Source of the DNA: Siphonodentalium dalli
Taxonomy: Eukaryota > Mollusca > Scaphopoda > Gadilida > Siphonodentaliidae
Direction: 5' to 3'
Length of the DNA: 64,000 nucleotides
Assembly: GCA_032622095.1 (NCBI GenBank)
Contig: CP136068.1
Coordinates: 49,034,443 to 49,098,442 of the forward strand
The translations under genes were made by a program, and so were the position numbers. Of this stretch, positions 56,801 through 59,800 are shown in pieces. The notes below the pieces were generated by a model. The model did not search any database and had not been told where the DNA came from. It saw only the letters and a program-made list of their open reading frames with translations. Position 1 is the first letter of the stretch. Each line of letters opens with the position of its first letter.

Positions 56801-59800
56801 GCGCTACTGATGTGGAATCCCGGGGTTGGGAAATGAAAACTCTACGAAAGGTCATCAGACCAACTAATGAAAACTCTACGAAAGGTAATCAGACCCACTA
56901 TGTTATAATCCAATTGGGTTTATTTATACCTGGTTATCACTTGAACTGCTTCATACTCCACGACAGCTTGTGACTTCCACTTCTGTAACGCATGCTCAAC
57001 AGCTTGTAATATATTGGTGAATAACTAGAATAAAAATAAAAACTATTCAGGTGGACTAAAGGAAAATTTGCAGGCAAAAATTTAACCCTTCCATGACAAG
57101 CTTCCTGAAATACTGCGAAAAACCCTGTCCTGTGCCAATGTATTCTCTTATATATGCTTATATATAGGGAGCCTCACATATACAAGAGAATGCACTGGCA
57201 CAGGGTCTTTAAAGCAGTACCAGCGCAGCTAACATCATGAAAGGGTTAAAGTTTTAAACGTTGAGACAAAAAGGCCAATGAGGCCAGATATATAAATAGT
57301 TAAAAAATACTGATTTTTTAGAAAACTAGAAATTTATTCCATAAAATTTTCTCCACATCCTTTAAAGATGTATTGAGGGTTGTTACATCTTTCAATATTC
57401 AGATTCTTGTTTGCTATTGAATTTCTTCTATCAATTTATTTCACATAGTTTCGATGTATTAGAGGGACAGAACTAATTATTTTGTTAATTTTCCAATAAC
57501 GAAATGACATTATTTGATATATATATTGCTACATGTATCATCACATTTGGTTTTCAACATTTTTTCAGCAGAAAAATGCACACAAAAAAAACTAAATTGT
57601 GTTTGTTGTTGTAACTGGAGGTCCAAACCCTGACTATATATTTAATTGTTTTTAATCCTTGGTAATGAAAATAGAACAAAGATGAAGAATAAACTAATTA
57701 AACATGTAATTTTATAACTGAGTGTGAGATTTCAATCAGGAGTAAACGGCTTTAAAATAGTGACATCTCTTCCGGGCCACAATTACAACATTTAAGTTTT
57801 ATAAAACTGGATTTCAAGACTGCAACTAGATTTTTTGTATATAAAATAAAGATAACAATATTATTTGTTTTTATTACATTCCTTGTGTGATTTACCTTGA
57901 ATTCTCAAGTAATTATAAACAAGAGGTTGCACCTGCTGGGATACCCCCATGGTGAAAAAAAATGTGATGAAAGAACATATTACTTGACAATTCTAACAAA
58001 CAACGGACGGAAATCCAACATTTTCAGATAAATAAAGAGGGATAACTCTTAAACAGAAAATGTGAACAACGTCAATGAACCCTCTTTAGAAAGCCCTCAT
58101 GATGCCAAATCTGCATACCAAATTTCATTGAGATCCGATAACCCATGGTTGAGATATATGAGCGGATGGAAGGAAATCCAACATCTTCAAATAAACAAAG
58201 AGGGATAACTTTTGAACGGAAAATGTGAACAACATCATTGAACCCTCTTTTGAAAGTCCTCCACATGCAAACATGCATACCAAATTTCATCGAGATCTGA
58301 CCACCCATGGTTGAGATATGTAAGCAGATGGACGGATTGACACATGTAATTGAGTATACCCATCTTTTGGGATGGGGGGTATAATGAGAATTTCACTGGT
58401 GAATTATGTCACTTTAACCAGAGAATTGTGTATGCATAAGCTCTATCGAAATGTATGCGTCATGGGTATATTAATGGTGGGGTTATTCAGATTTCTGGTA
58501 TATTAGATGTATATAGTGGAATATAATAAACAGAATAATCACTTGACTGAACTGGTGACATGACTGACATCTGCCATGGGAGACATAGACTCAGATTGAA
58601 GTTCCCAAATGGTGAATATTGTGATGTACACCCGTTAGGAACCTCGATTATGCAATGTGTCATCTGCCAATTTGGGGATATAGAGAAACTAAACTAAAAA
58701 GAAATAGAATCTATGTGAAGAAGTAAGTTTCTATAGAAATCTGATAATAAAGAAACTTTCCAGAGAAGATGAGGCCTAAGCAGAATGAGGTCCCCAGAGG
58801 GTGAATTTAGCGATGCTAGCCCACTATGCAGGATAGCTTCACTAAATTCACCCTCTGGGGACCTCATTCTGCAAATGACAGGCATGCTGATCATAATCAG
58901 TGAAATTTCCTGGTTGAAATGAAATATTCCTAGATTGAGGGCTAACACGATAGAGTTCTCCCTCTTGGCATGCTCACCAAATGTTTTCACAGGATTTCTT
59001 TTCTAGAAATATCACATTCTCAGGATCCCCATCTCTCTTTAATGCTAATACTCACATCCTTTTTTATGGAACTGGCTGAGATTTTCTGTTGATGGAGACA
59101 CCATAGTGCTCGCGTTGCAGTTGTATTTTCTTTACATTTCTGGATGCATTTGCACACATTCTGAAGAAGCACACTCTGTTTTTTCCCAGCTGGCAATCGA
59201 CTAGTTACGAAACAAAATAACAGGACATTAAAGCAATTTTGTGGCCATGTTATGTTCACTCCGCTCGTAAATAATGGCATCGATATTTTAGAAACAACGA
59301 TGAAAATGTTTGGATACATTTTTGAACATACTAGTAATTTTATGAATTTTCCCAGAAATATGCCATTTATATTTGGAACACCGGCATATGCCCTAAATAT
59401 CTTATGTAATCGAACCTGTAGGATTCAAATGTGAAAACAAATTCTGTCATTTGGGATGACAAGTGGCTGGAACTCTGCTCGACTACACAATAGGGTTGCA
59501 ACGATGCGGAGGGTCCACTACGCGATGCACATCACAATTTTTCCTATACGATGCAATGCGCATCGCGATGCAAAAGTTGATGAACCTGATAGTTATCACT
59601 CCAGAATAATGAATGATGGACAGCTCTACATAGTAAATATGTGTATACTGAAGCAAAATTTTTTTCAAAAAAACATGAAAATATTAACATTTATATTATA
59701 CCACTATAGTTACTATAGTCTATATAGTAACTATATTGGTGGAAATGGTTATTTTTTCAAGATAATAAACACAAAACATGAATCATGATGCATTGTGGTG